The position numbers and the translations under genes were made by a program. From Candidatus Scybalocola faecipullorum (GTDB taxonomy: Bacteria > Bacillota > Clostridia > Lachnospirales > Lachnospiraceae), in contig DVJY01000064.1 of assembly GCA_018716485.1 (NCBI GenBank), positions 1 to 64,000 on the forward strand: a stretch of DNA of 64,000 nucleotides, in the 5' to 3' direction. The notes below the pieces were generated by a model, which saw nothing but the letters and a program-made list of their open reading frames with translations, had not been told where the DNA came from and did no database searches. Shown one piece after another: positions 24,698 through 32,636 of this stretch. The first letter of the stretch is position 1. Every line of letters starts with the position of its first letter.

Positions 24698-25459
24698 TTA
24701 CCGGATTTTAAGTTTCTGTCCGACATAAATCAGATCCGGATTTTTAATATGGTTGAGACGGACAAGTTCAGAGACTGTCGTTGAAAATCTGCGCGCAATG
24801 GCAGTCAGTGTGTCGCCGGCTTTGACAGTATAGATTTGCGGCTCAGAAAGCGGCGGAGTTTGTTTTAAAATAAGGCGCGCCTTAAAGCGGTCAAGGTCAA
24901 CATTTCCGGAAATACCGCCAACTCGTCCGGTATTGCTGTACTGCCATCCGGCCCATGTATCGAAATATGGAACGGAGGAAGGCGATGAAACACCGTACTG
25001 TGCCTGCCAGAGAGGATATTTGGAAAAACGGCTGCTGAGGCGTCGGGCATTGGACAGATTGGTATAAATGACCGGCGTGACACCAGTCAGTGACTGAAGC
25101 CGTTCAAGGAAGGCAAGTCCGGACTCGTGGATCTGAGTGTCGGTCAGTGCGTCTAAATTTTCATAATCCATGGCCGGCGGACAATCCATGGATTTACCGG
25201 CCAGTTTTTTGGAAAAAAATTCGGCCTGCCGGCGGGCCAAAGCCGCGTTCGATGCGGTCATGTAATGATAGGCGCCGACAAAAAGGCCGGCGGCCTTGGC
25301 ATTTCTGTAATTTTCTTCAAAGCGGGCATCCGTGTAGGAAGTCCCTTCGCTTGCTTTCATATAAACAACCCATATGCCGTCATTTTTAACTTTATTAAAA
25401 TCAATGGTACCTTGCCAGTTGCTGACATCGATACCTGAATAGATTGTTTCAGTCATCAT
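24698..25459 (-). CDS. GH25 muramidase with C-terminal LysM domain
   Basis: Lysozyme-type peptidoglycan hydrolase, 253 aa. Catalytic GH25 domain (about 1-190) with [13 protein letters not shown] at the start, [11 protein letters not shown], the catalytic acidic pair in PAMDYENL, and [21 protein letters not shown] near its end. A single LysM (about 207-253, [16 protein letters not shown]) follows. No signal peptide or membrane helix is seen, so export must be non-classical or need lysis. It is a lone - strand gene without holin or phage neighbours. The second Met (25456) is slightly better spaced from GAGGT. Confidence 0.88.
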   Translation of the reverse strand: MMTETIYSGIDVSNWQGTIDFNKVKNDGIWVVYMKASEGTSYTDARFEENYRNAKAAGLFVGAYHYMTASNAALARRQAEFFSKKLAGKSMDCPPAMDYENLDALTDTQIHESGLAFLERLQSLTGVTPVIYTNLSNARRLSSRFSKYPLWQAQYGVSSPSSVPYFDTWAGWQYSNTGRVGGISGNVDLDRFKARLILKQTPPLSEPQIYTVKAGDTLTAIARRFSTTVSELVRLNHIKNPDLIYVGQKLKIR

Positions 25460-25477
25460 ATTACCTCATTCTATCAG

Positions 25478-25505
25478 CGGTATACGCTGGCGTATACCGG
25501 TTTTT
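25478..25505. promoter_or_regulatory. Perfect palindrome before the lysozyme gene
   Basis: CGGTATACGC-TG-GCGTATACCG (25478-25499), 18 bases from the lysozyme start, with five T on the + strand (25501-25505). It could be an operator in the lysozyme leader or a + strand terminator shielding padR. Confidence 0.5.
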
Positions 25506-25577
25506 ACATTGATTTACTATCAGAATATGCGTCGAAAAAAATAAAGTACAGCTTTATAAAAAAATTATAAAAATGAA

Positions 25578-25606
25578 TTGACATGTTATAACGAATAGTA
25601 TACTAT
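25578..25606 (+). promoter_or_regulatory. Sigma-A promoter of the padR operon
   Basis: TTGACA (25578-25583, perfect), 17 bases, TACTAT (25601-25606). Transcription would start near 25613. Confidence 0.85.
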
Positions 25607-25620
25607 ATGATATATAGTAT
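25600..25620. promoter_or_regulatory. 21-base palindromic operator, probably for PadR
   Basis: ATACTATAT-GAT-ATATAGTAT is a perfect 9+9 inverted repeat covering the -10 box and the start point. Its place predicts repression and autoregulation by the PadR protein encoded directly downstream. Confidence 0.7.
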
Positions 25621-25660
25621 TAAAGAAAAAACAATATTGTATACAGGAAAGGGTGAGAGT

Positions 25661-25981
25661 ATGGTTTTCAATACAGGAGCAGCGCTTCTGGATGCAATTG
25701 TACTGGCGGTTGTATCGAAAGAAGAAGAGGGAACTTATGGCTACAAGATCACTCAGGATGTCCGCAGAGCCATAGAAGTTTCCGAGTCTACGCTTTATCC
25801 TGTGCTGAGGCGGCTGCAGAAAGATGATTGCCTAAGCACATATGATGTGCAGTTTGACGGTAGAAACCGAAGATATTATAAAGTCACTGAAAAGGGATTG
25901 GCACAGCTGAATTTATACAGGTCAGAATGGATTAACTATTCTTCTAAAATTACACAAATTTTTGATGGAGGGAGCAAATAA
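25661..25981 (+). CDS. PadR family transcriptional regulator
   Basis: 106 aa. Winged-helix PadR domain: DAIVLAVVSKEEEGTYGYKITQDVRRAIEVSESTLYPVLRRLQKDDCLSTY, then DGRNRRYYKVTEKGLAQL. Start is ATG 25661 with AAAGGGTGAG before it; an earlier in-frame ATG at 25607 lies at the -10 box and cannot be used. It overlaps the next ATG by one base. PadR proteins of this kind typically repress their own envelope-stress operon. Confidence 0.92.
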   Translation: MVFNTGAALLDAIVLAVVSKEEEGTYGYKITQDVRRAIEVSESTLYPVLRRLQKDDCLSTYDVQFDGRNRRYYKVTEKGLAQLNLYRSEWINYSSKITQIFDGGSK

Positions 25982-26922
25982 TGAATCGCAGTGAATTTAT
26001 GTTTCAGTTAGCACAGCATTTAGCAGATTTATCACAGGCCGAACGCTCTGAAGCATTAAAATATTATCAGGACTATTTTGATGATGCGGGGCCTGAAAAC
26101 GAACAGAATATTATCGAGGAACTGGGTTCTCCGGAAGCGGTGGCAGCGTCGATTAAAGAGGGGATTTCTTCTGAAAACGCACAGCGCGGCGAGTTCAGTG
26201 AGCGGGGGTTTACTTCGGGCTTTGAGGAAGAACAGTTTGACGCGCCGGACAGATATGCCCAAAGAAAATCCAAATTTGACCAGGTGAAAAGTGAAGCTGA
26301 ACGAAGATTCAGTAATTTTTCCGGAAAATTCGAAGAAACATCCGGAAAATTCGAAAATAAATTCAATGATTTTTCGGAAAAGTATGGAGATAAGTTCTTC
26401 GGAAAAAATCAGAAACGTGAAGAACACCACACCGGCGAATATTATTATGGAGGCGCCGGCAGCAGCAGTTACAGCGGTGCTTATGACGGGGACGGCAATT
26501 ATACGAGACAGGGACACCGGCACAGACGGCGCTTTTCAGGCGGGCAGATCGCGCTGCTTGTTATCCTGATCATATGTGCTTCGCCGATTCTGCTCGGTGT
26601 CGGCGGAGGTCTGCTTGGTATTCTTGCAGGAATTGTTTTCGGAGGTTTTGGTATTCTTGTCGGTATTCTCGGCGGTCTGCTTGGTGCGACACTGGGCTTG
26701 TTTTTCGGTGGTATGGGCGGATTTATCGGCGGCGCGGTAGACTGCTTTGTTCATCCGATTGACGGCATTTTGACATGCGGTGTCAGCCTTGTCTGTATGG
26801 CGCTTGGTCTTTTGCTTGTTGTTTTTGATCTCTGGCTGGTGACAAAACCGCTTCCGGCATTCTTCCGCTGGATCGGCAGAGTATGCCGCAGAATATTTGG
26901 CAGAAAGGGGCAGAACGCATGA
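25981..26922 (+). CDS. DUF1700 (HAAS-domain) membrane protein
   Basis: 313 aa. The N-terminal HAAS/DUF1700 helical domain (FMFQLAQHLADLSQAERSEALKYYQDYFDDAG...IIEELGSPEAVAASI) is followed by a charged linker with repeated FSGKFEETSGKFENKF units, a Tyr/Gly-rich patch, and a C-terminal block (about 185-300) of Gly-rich membrane helices. In Clostridia and Bacilli DUF1700 genes are found between PadR and DUF4097 genes, as here. The molecular role is unknown; a membrane-stress scaffold is a guess. Confidence 0.85.
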   Translation: MNRSEFMFQLAQHLADLSQAERSEALKYYQDYFDDAGPENEQNIIEELGSPEAVAASIKEGISSENAQRGEFSERGFTSGFEEEQFDAPDRYAQRKSKFDQVKSEAERRFSNFSGKFEETSGKFENKFNDFSEKYGDKFFGKNQKREEHHTGEYYYGGAGSSSYSGAYDGDGNYTRQGHRHRRRFSGGQIALLVILIICASPILLGVGGGLLGILAGIVFGGFGILVGILGGLLGATLGLFFGGMGGFIGGAVDCFVHPIDGILTCGVSLVCMALGLLLVVFDLWLVTKPLPAFFRWIGRVCRRIFGRKGQNA

Positions 26923-27764
26923 AAAAGGTTACAAAGTTATGTTTGATGATCGCGGGAATTTTCGGCGCTTTCGGTATTGCACTCTGTGTCATTGGCGCTA
27001 TTTTAGGCGGCACGGCAGGCCTTTTTTCAAGAATACGCGACGCATGGATCAGAAATTCATGGTGGAATTTCAGCAGCGCCACAGAAGTGGTGTCTGAGGA
27101 TGTGGAATATGCCGACTCGTGGAGTTATGAATCATCGATGCTTACTTTCCCGGCGGACAGTGTTAAAAATTTAGACATTCAGTCCGATCTTGGTACGGTC
27201 AATATTTACTCAAACGGCTCCTCCGATGGCGGCAATGATGAAATTACAGCCGATATTTCAAGCGAGTACTGCACACTCAATGGCGATACGCTTGAAATCA
27301 GGCTGGATATCGGCGCTGTTGCCGATGTGTATATTCCGGACAATATGATGCTGGAATCGGTGCACTTGGAAGCGGATACCGGGGAAATTTATGCCGAAAC
27401 GATTAACTGCAGCGGCACATTCAGCGCAGAAGCGGATATCGGAACAATCGATATCGATTCCCTTGTTGCACAGTCGGCCAATATTACCACTGACACAGGA
27501 AGTATTAATATTTACAGCAGCCGTGTGACAGGCGATATATTTTTGGAAGCTGATGTGGGAAGTGTGAATCTGAGCGCTTATGGAAGCGAATCGGATTATA
27601 ATTTTGAAATTCAAAATGATGTCGGGCAGATTTATATCGGCGGCGTGGACGCCGGAGAAAATATAGGCAGTTCAGGCACGAAAAAAATCGATAACAGCGC
27701 TGTAAAGACAATCACGGCTCATGCGGATACAGGTCAGATAGAGATTAATTTTGAAGGAGAGTAA
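26919..27764 (+). CDS. DUF4097 family beta-helix protein
   Basis: 281 aa. N-terminal membrane helix (about 6-30), then a repetitive domain with units such as LDIQSDLGTVNIYSNGSSD, HLEADTGEIYAET, EADIGTIDIDSL and EADVGSVNLSAYG, the pattern of the DUF4097/DUF2807 right-handed beta-helix. Probably anchored on the outer face of the membrane. Start is ATG 26919, overlapping the DUF1700 stop. Confidence 0.87.
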   Translation: MKKVTKLCLMIAGIFGAFGIALCVIGAILGGTAGLFSRIRDAWIRNSWWNFSSATEVVSEDVEYADSWSYESSMLTFPADSVKNLDIQSDLGTVNIYSNGSSDGGNDEITADISSEYCTLNGDTLEIRLDIGAVADVYIPDNMMLESVHLEADTGEIYAETINCSGTFSAEADIGTIDIDSLVAQSANITTDTGSINIYSSRVTGDIFLEADVGSVNLSAYGSESDYNFEIQNDVGQIYIGGVDAGENIGSSGTKKIDNSAVKTITAHADTGQIEINFEGE

Positions 27765-27767
27765 GAT

Positions 27768-27950
27768 ATGTACAGACGTTTAACAAAATCAGAAAATCAA
27801 AGAATTCTTTGTGGTGTATGCGGCGGTATCGGAGAGTTTTTCGGCATTGATCCGACGATTATCCGTATTGCATTTGTTATCATGGCATTTGCGGGCAGCG
27901 CGGGCATTTGGATCTATTTGCTTTGCGCTCTGATCATACCGAGAAGCTGA
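27768..27950 (+). CDS. PspC domain protein
   Basis: 60 aa. RRLTKSENQRILCGVCGGIGEFFGIDPTIIRIAFVIMAF-GSAGIWIYLLCALIIPRS is a complete PspC domain with one membrane helix. PspC is the membrane partner in phage-shock envelope-stress responses. Last gene of the PadR operon, 3 bases after DUF4097, followed by a strong terminator. Confidence 0.93.
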   Translation: MYRRLTKSENQRILCGVCGGIGEFFGIDPTIIRIAFVIMAFAGSAGIWIYLLCALIIPRS

Positions 27951-27983
27951 AACAAAAACTAAGGAAAAATAAGAGCAGTCCGG

Positions 27984-28043
27984 CCGGACACAGAAGTTCA
28001 ATTTTGACGCAGCGGGAACTATTGAACTTTTGTGTCCGGTTTG
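27984..28043 (+). terminator. Long terminator hairpin of the PadR operon
   Basis: 19-bp stem with a single G-T pair (27984-28002 with 28021-28039) and an 18-base loop, followed by TTTGC. The T run is short for such a strong stem. Confidence 0.7.
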
Positions 28044-28065
28044 CTTTCAGATCATATACGGACAG

Positions 28066-28094
28066 GTCATAATTTCAAAACTGCGTCATATAGT
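28066..28094 (+). promoter_or_regulatory. Sigma-E type promoter of the spoIIIA operon
   Basis: GTCATAA (28066-28072), 14 bases, CATATAGT (28087-28094), close to the Bacillus sigma-E pattern of an ATA-type -35 and CATACAAT-type -10. It is 19 bases before the spoIIIAA ATG. In B. subtilis this operon is sigma-E dependent. Confidence 0.55.
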
Positions 28095-28113
28095 ATATCA
28101 GGCAGGTGAGATT

Positions 28114-29055
28114 ATGGATAAAAAAGAAGAACTGATGAAAATATTTGCGCCGCAGCTGAGAAAGATTGTTGAGAGAGCTGAGGTTGATTATGAGGATCTT
28201 CAGGAAATACGTCTGAGGGTCAATATGCCGATGATGATGATTTATAAAAATCATGAGTATATGTTCCGTGAGGACGGCGGATTGTGCAGTGACAACGGAC
28301 AGGCGTATGTCATCACACCGGAAGACATCCGGGAAACGATGGCACTTGTGAGTAATTATTCTCTGTATGCCTATGAAGATGAAATCCGTCAGGGTTTTAT
28401 TACGATTAAAGGGGGACACAGAGTGGGCATTGCCGGTAAAATTATTCTTGAAAATGAGAAAATAAAAAGTATACAGTATATTTCATTTATGAACATACGT
28501 CTTTCGCATCAGGTCAAAGGATGCGCCGATCCGGTCATGCCCTACATACTCACAGAAAACGGTCTGTGCCATACATTGATCATATCGCCGCCGTGCTGCG
28601 GCAAGACAACTATTTTAAGAGATATTATCCGTCAGGTATCAGGCAGCCGGTGCGGCCAGAGTGTGGGCGTTGTTGATGAACGTTCGGAAATTGCGGCCTG
28701 TTATCTTGGGATTCCGCAAAATGAACTGGGCATACGCACAGATGTTTTGGACGGCTGCCCGAAAGCCCACGGCATGCTGATGCTGCTGCGGTCAATGTCG
28801 CCCAGAATTATTGCGGTGGATGAAATCGGCAGTCAGGAAGATCTGGACGCCATCGGCTATGTCATAAACTGCGGATGTAAGCTGCTGGCGACTGTTCACG
28901 GCAATTCGGTGGAAGATCTGATGAATAAGCCGGTATTATCAAGACTTGTCAAAGAGCGGATTTTTGAACGGTATATTGTACTGAACAATCACGGCAGTAT
29001 CGGTCATGTTGAGGCGGTATACAATGAATTTGGAACAAATCTGTTTTACCATTAA
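28114..29055 (+). CDS. spoIIIAA: Stage III sporulation ATPase SpoIIIAA
   Basis: 313 aa. Secretion-type ATPase at the base of the SpoIIIA-SpoIIQ channel joining mother cell and forespore. Walker A is ISPPCCGKTTILRD, Walker B region RIIAVDEIGSQEDLDAI, and QEIRLRVNMP is the family-typical N-terminal segment. Start is ATG 28114 with AGGTGAG before it; earlier in-frame codons would fall in the promoter. It overlaps spoIIIAB by 32 bases. Confidence 0.95.
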   Translation: MDKKEELMKIFAPQLRKIVERAEVDYEDLQEIRLRVNMPMMMIYKNHEYMFREDGGLCSDNGQAYVITPEDIRETMALVSNYSLYAYEDEIRQGFITIKGGHRVGIAGKIILENEKIKSIQYISFMNIRLSHQVKGCADPVMPYILTENGLCHTLIISPPCCGKTTILRDIIRQVSGSRCGQSVGVVDERSEIAACYLGIPQNELGIRTDVLDGCPKAHGMLMLLRSMSPRIIAVDEIGSQEDLDAIGYVINCGCKLLATVHGNSVEDLMNKPVLSRLVKERIFERYIVLNNHGSIGHVEAVYNEFGTNLFYH

Positions 29056-29566
29056 AATCGGAGCCGCCGTTCTTGTGATCGCCGGATGCACAGGCGTTGG
29101 ATTTTATCAGAGCGGGCTGGTCAGTCAGAGAATCCGTGAAGACAGGGAATTTTACCGGATAATGACGCTGCTTTACGGAGAAATAGAGTACGCGGCGACA
29201 CCGCTGCCGCAGGCACTGAAAAAAATTGCCGCACGCAGCGGTCAGACATTTAAACTGTTTTTTGAAACTGTGGCGGGACAGCTGGAAAATGCCGGAGAAA
29301 AAACATTGCGGGAGATTTGGCTGGCTCAGGTACAGTACTGTTTTGCCGACAGCGCCATGGGCGCCGCCGAACGGGAAATTTTGCTCGACTTTGGAAAAAA
29401 TATGGGTTATGGCGATAAAAAGATGCAGCTGAGTACAATCGCGCTGTATATGGACAATCTTGAAACAATACTTAAAGGACTGGAGGAAAATGCGGCGTCC
29501 AAGAAGAAGCTGTATCGGTGCATCGGTATTTTTGCAGGCATATTGTCGGTGGTACTTTTAGTCTGA
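29024..29566 (+). CDS. spoIIIAB: Stage III sporulation protein SpoIIIAB
   Basis: 180 aa. Membrane helices at both ends (about 8-27 and 162-180) flank a helical cytoplasmic domain with the family pattern (REFYRIMTLLYGEIEYAATPLPQALKKIA), similar to type II/IV secretion GspF-like components. ATG 29024 is preferred over ATG 29006, which also lies inside spoIIIAA, because GAGGCGG precedes it at normal spacing. Confidence 0.93.
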   Translation: MNLEQICFTIKIGAAVLVIAGCTGVGFYQSGLVSQRIREDREFYRIMTLLYGEIEYAATPLPQALKKIAARSGQTFKLFFETVAGQLENAGEKTLREIWLAQVQYCFADSAMGAAEREILLDFGKNMGYGDKKMQLSTIALYMDNLETILKGLEENAASKKKLYRCIGIFAGILSVVLLV

Positions 29567-29583
29567 GCAAAGGGGGGATTCAT

Positions 29584-29778
29584 CTGACAGTCAGTTTGAT
29601 ATTCAGAATTGCCGCTGTGGGGGTGTTAGTTTCAGTGCTCTGTCAGGTACTGAAGCATTCCGGAAGAGATGAACACGCCTTTTTGATCAGTCTGGCAGGT
29701 CTTGTGCTTGTCCTGCTGTGGATTATACCATATATTTACGAGTTGTTTGAGACGATTCGTCAGCTTTTTGCTCTTTAG
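29584..29778 (+). CDS. spoIIIAC: Stage III sporulation protein SpoIIIAC, apparent CTG start
   Basis: 64 aa, two membrane helices: SLIFRIAAVGVLVSVLCQVLKHSGRDEHAFLISLAGLVLVLLWIIPYIYELFETI, the full SpoIIIAC pattern (68 aa in B. subtilis). There is no ATG, GTG or well-placed TTG at the right spot. A strong AGGGGGG site (29571-29577) is followed by ATT 29578 and CTG 29584, and CTG has the right 6-base spacing. GTG 29518 is far upstream inside spoIIIAB without a ribosome site, and TTG 29596 is too distant. Confidence 0.85.
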   Translation: MTVSLIFRIAAVGVLVSVLCQVLKHSGRDEHAFLISLAGLVLVLLWIIPYIYELFETIRQLFAL

Positions 29779-29811
29779 CAGAATTTATTTCGGGACAGGC
29801 AGGTGGGATAG

Positions 29812-30198
29812 ATGGAGATGGTTAAGACGGCAGCTGTAGGTATTGCCGCAGTGCTGCTGGCACTTCAGTTCAAACAGATAAAACCGGAATATGGCATGTA
29901 TATCGGTCTGGCGGCCGGCCTTCTCATCTTTGGCATGGCGGTCAGCCATCTTGGCGCCGTGACGGAAGGAATTGAGACAATTGCTTCTTTAATTTCCGTA
30001 GATTCAAAATACATTGCTATTTTGCTGAAAGTGACGGGAATTGCTTATATATGTGAATTTACGGCAAATCTGTGCAGGGACAGCGGATACTCTTCGGTAG
30101 CTTCTCAGATTGAATTGGCCGGGAAATTAAGTATTCTTGTAATGAGTCTTCCGGTCGTTACCGCGCTGTTGAAAACTGTGAACAGCTTTTTGCAATGA
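29812..30198 (+). CDS. spoIIIAD: Stage III sporulation protein SpoIIIAD
   Basis: 128 aa, four predicted membrane helices. LALQFKQIKPEYGMYIGLAAGLLIF, then ...YIAILLKVTGIAYICEFTANLCRDSGYSSVASQIELAGKLSILVMSLPVVTALL fits the family throughout. A component of the forespore feeding-tube channel. It ends 4 bases into spoIIIAE. Confidence 0.94.
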   Translation: MEMVKTAAVGIAAVLLALQFKQIKPEYGMYIGLAAGLLIFGMAVSHLGAVTEGIETIASLISVDSKYIAILLKVTGIAYICEFTANLCRDSGYSSVASQIELAGKLSILVMSLPVVTALLKTVNSFLQ

Positions 30199-31367
30199 GG
30201 ACGGGAAAACTGGCCGGCGTTATTTTGGCGGCGCTGATTGCAGCCGCGATGATGCGGATCCCGGTATATGCGGCGCCGGCGGCGGCCGGAGGGATACAGA
30301 CAGAAGAACAGGATGAAACGGGCGTTTCTTTGGACTACAGCGAGATAGATGCGGCACTGGGAAAATTGGGAGAGGACAGTAATGTGAGTTTTTCAGAACT
30401 GGTTGCCGGGATGGTCAGCGGCAATATGGAAATTTCTGTGGGGACAATTCTAAATTACATTTCGGATAAGATCTTTTCAGAACTGGCGCTTAATCAGGCG
30501 ATGATGTTTCAGATTATCGGCATCGCACTGATCGGCGCGCTGTTTACCAATTTTTCAGCGGCGTTTGCCAAAAAATATGTGGCAGAGACAGGGTTTTATT
30601 TAACATATATGATCGTTTTTGCGCTGCTTGCAGCATCTTTTTTATCAGCGCTGACGATTGCACAGGATGTTACCGGGCAGCTGATCGGACTGATGAAAGT
30701 AATCATACCGGCATTTTGTATGGCGCTGACATTATCGCTTGGGATTACGACCAGCGGCGCGTTTTATGAAGTAATGATGATTGCTGTCATTGTCATAGAC
30801 TGGCTGATCGCCAATTTTATTATCAGTTTCATTAAAATTTATGTGGTGCTCTCTTTGGTCAATCATATGACAAAAGAGGATTATTTATCTAAAATGGCCG
30901 ATCTTTTGCATGTCATTATTTCATGGACGCTAAAAACAATTATGGCTGTCACTTTAGGCATTAATCTTATACAGGGACTTGTGCTCCCTGCCTTTGATTC
31001 CATAAAAAACGGGCTGTTTGCCAAGGTAGGTTCGGTTATCCCGGGGCTTGGCGGCGCTTTCAGTATGGCGGCAAAGGCTGCGATCGGGTCCGGGGTGCTT
31101 TTAAAGAATGCGGTCGGCACAGCAGGTGTCGTTGTACTTTGCATTGTCTGCGCTGTTCCTCTGCTGAAACTGCTGCTTATCGTGCTGATGTATAAGTTGA
31201 TGGAGGCGGTGCTCCAACCGGTCTCTGATGAAAGGCTGACGGCGTGTGTTCATGATGCGGGGGAGGGGATTTTGCTGCTGTTTAAATCGGCAGGGACAGT
31301 TATTTTACTGTTTGTCCTTTCTCTGGCCATGATTACGTCGTCTTCAAATATGATGATGTCGGTATAG
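30195..31367 (+). CDS. spoIIIAE: Stage III sporulation protein SpoIIIAE
   Basis: 390 aa. Cleavable-type N-terminus (about 1-27, ending VYAAPA), a short soluble segment, then about seven membrane helices. Characteristic stretches are GLVLPAFDSIKNGLFAKVGSVIPGLGGAFSMAAKAAIGSGVLLKNAVG and the C-terminal LLLFKSAGTVILLFVLSLAMITSSSNM. It is the largest membrane component of the channel. Start overlaps the spoIIIAD stop. Confidence 0.95.
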   Translation: MRTGKLAGVILAALIAAAMMRIPVYAAPAAAGGIQTEEQDETGVSLDYSEIDAALGKLGEDSNVSFSELVAGMVSGNMEISVGTILNYISDKIFSELALNQAMMFQIIGIALIGALFTNFSAAFAKKYVAETGFYLTYMIVFALLAASFLSALTIAQDVTGQLIGLMKVIIPAFCMALTLSLGITTSGAFYEVMMIAVIVIDWLIANFIISFIKIYVVLSLVNHMTKEDYLSKMADLLHVIISWTLKTIMAVTLGINLIQGLVLPAFDSIKNGLFAKVGSVIPGLGGAFSMAAKAAIGSGVLLKNAVGTAGVVVLCIVCAVPLLKLLLIVLMYKLMEAVLQPVSDERLTACVHDAGEGILLLFKSAGTVILLFVLSLAMITSSSNMMMSV

Positions 31368-31387
31368 GCAGACTGCGGGGTGGATGT

Positions 31388-32029
31388 ATGGCGGTGTTTT
31401 ACCAGTGGGTAAAAAATATTGTTGTTTTTTTACTGATGATATCGATGATTTATCAGCTGCTCCCGGATTCGGAGTACAGAAAATACATGAAAGTCTGTGC
31501 AGGCATGATATTAATGATTATCGTCTTTTCACCGGTACTGAAACTTTTCGGCGCGGATACCCGTCTGCCCTATCTCATAAGTGTACAAGGGCTGAAGAGC
31601 CAGATTGACTCTATACGGTATCCGTCTGAACTTGAAGCGGCCGATGACGAGCGTATCGCTGCGGTGACACAAAATTATAAGCAGCAGCTGGAAAAAGAGG
31701 CAGCAGCCCTTTTTGATGAGGGGCCGCTTTATTTGACGGAAGTAGAGGTGAATATCGAAGAAGATGTGCAGAAGGAGGATTACGGCACTGTGAGAACCAT
31801 ATACGCTGAGGCTTCCCAAACGGAGCCGGAAGACGAAGCCGGTGAGGGAGGCATCGTTTCTGTCAATCCTGTGACTGTCAGCGTCGGAGAAAATAAGGGG
31901 CAGGCAGGTCAGACATCGGTGCCGGCTGCCTGTGCCGGACAGATCCGCCAAATGAAGAAAACACTGGCGGATTATTTTTTTATAGATGAATCTGACATAA
32001 CGATTTCGATGAATGGCGGGGAGGGATAG
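31388..32029 (+). CDS. spoIIIAF: Stage III sporulation protein SpoIIIAF
   Basis: 213 aa. Two N-terminal membrane helices (about 8-25 and 35-55, FLLMISMIYQLLPDSEYRKYMKVCAGMILMIIVFSPVLKLFG) are followed by a soluble ring-building-motif-like domain in the intermembrane space. The middle carries an acidic stretch (ASQTEPEDEAGEGG). ATG 31388 follows GGGGTGG. Operon position fits. Confidence 0.92.
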   Translation: MAVFYQWVKNIVVFLLMISMIYQLLPDSEYRKYMKVCAGMILMIIVFSPVLKLFGADTRLPYLISVQGLKSQIDSIRYPSELEAADDERIAAVTQNYKQQLEKEAAALFDEGPLYLTEVEVNIEEDVQKEDYGTVRTIYAEASQTEPEDEAGEGGIVSVNPVTVSVGENKGQAGQTSVPAACAGQIRQMKKTLADYFFIDESDITISMNGGEG

Positions 32030-32030
32030 C

Positions 32031-32576
32031 ATGAAGACAAAAATCCGTTTGGATAAAAAACAAAAATGGATTATTGCCATATGCGCCGGCGTGATTATCC
32101 TGCTCATACTGATGCCGGCTGCTTCAGGTCAAAATGAGAATGACACCAGTGCGCCGGCGGCTCAGACACCATTGGAAGGGGAGAAGCTTCAGACATATAT
32201 TGAAACTCAGGAAAAGCGGCTGACTGAAATCATCTCTAAGATTGACGGTGCAGGCGAAGTTACTGTGATGATCACAGCCAAAGCCAGTGAAGAGGTAGTT
32301 GTAGGAAAAGATATTACATCAGGCCGTTCGGTCGTCGAAGAAACAGACAGCAGCGGCGGCAGCCGGAAAACTGATGAAGAAAACCGGAGTGAATCATCGC
32401 TGAGTACAGGCAGCGGAGAACCTTATGTGGTAAAGACGCTGGAACCGGAAATAGAAGGTGTTGCCGTAGCTGCCCAGGGGGCGGGGAATCCGGAAGTTGT
32501 CAGGGAAATTATGAATACGGTCAGTGTGCTTTACGACGTCCCGGTGCATAAAATCAAAGTTGTAAAGATGGCATAG
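32031..32576 (+). CDS. spoIIIAG: Stage III sporulation protein SpoIIIAG
   Basis: 181 aa. One membrane helix (about 15-32), a linker, then the ring-building-motif domain that in Bacillus forms a large intermembrane ring: LTEIISKIDGAGEVTVMITAKASEEVV, interrupted by a Ser/Gly/Glu-rich insert, then VKTLEPEIEGVAVAAQGAGNPEVVREIMNTVSVLYDVPVHKIKVVKM. Start is ATG 32031 after GGGGAGGG. Confidence 0.94.
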   Translation: MKTKIRLDKKQKWIIAICAGVIILLILMPAASGQNENDTSAPAAQTPLEGEKLQTYIETQEKRLTEIISKIDGAGEVTVMITAKASEEVVVGKDITSGRSVVEETDSSGGSRKTDEENRSESSLSTGSGEPYVVKTLEPEIEGVAVAAQGAGNPEVVREIMNTVSVLYDVPVHKIKVVKMA

Positions 32577-32636
32577 ACGAATGGACCCGGTCATATGATG
32601 AAAGTAGTAAAATGAAAAAATCAGGAGGGAAGCGAT

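Noticed and set aside
24698..25459. Prophage lysis module
   Set aside because: GH25 lysozyme stands alone; no holin, tail, integrase or att-like repeats nearby.
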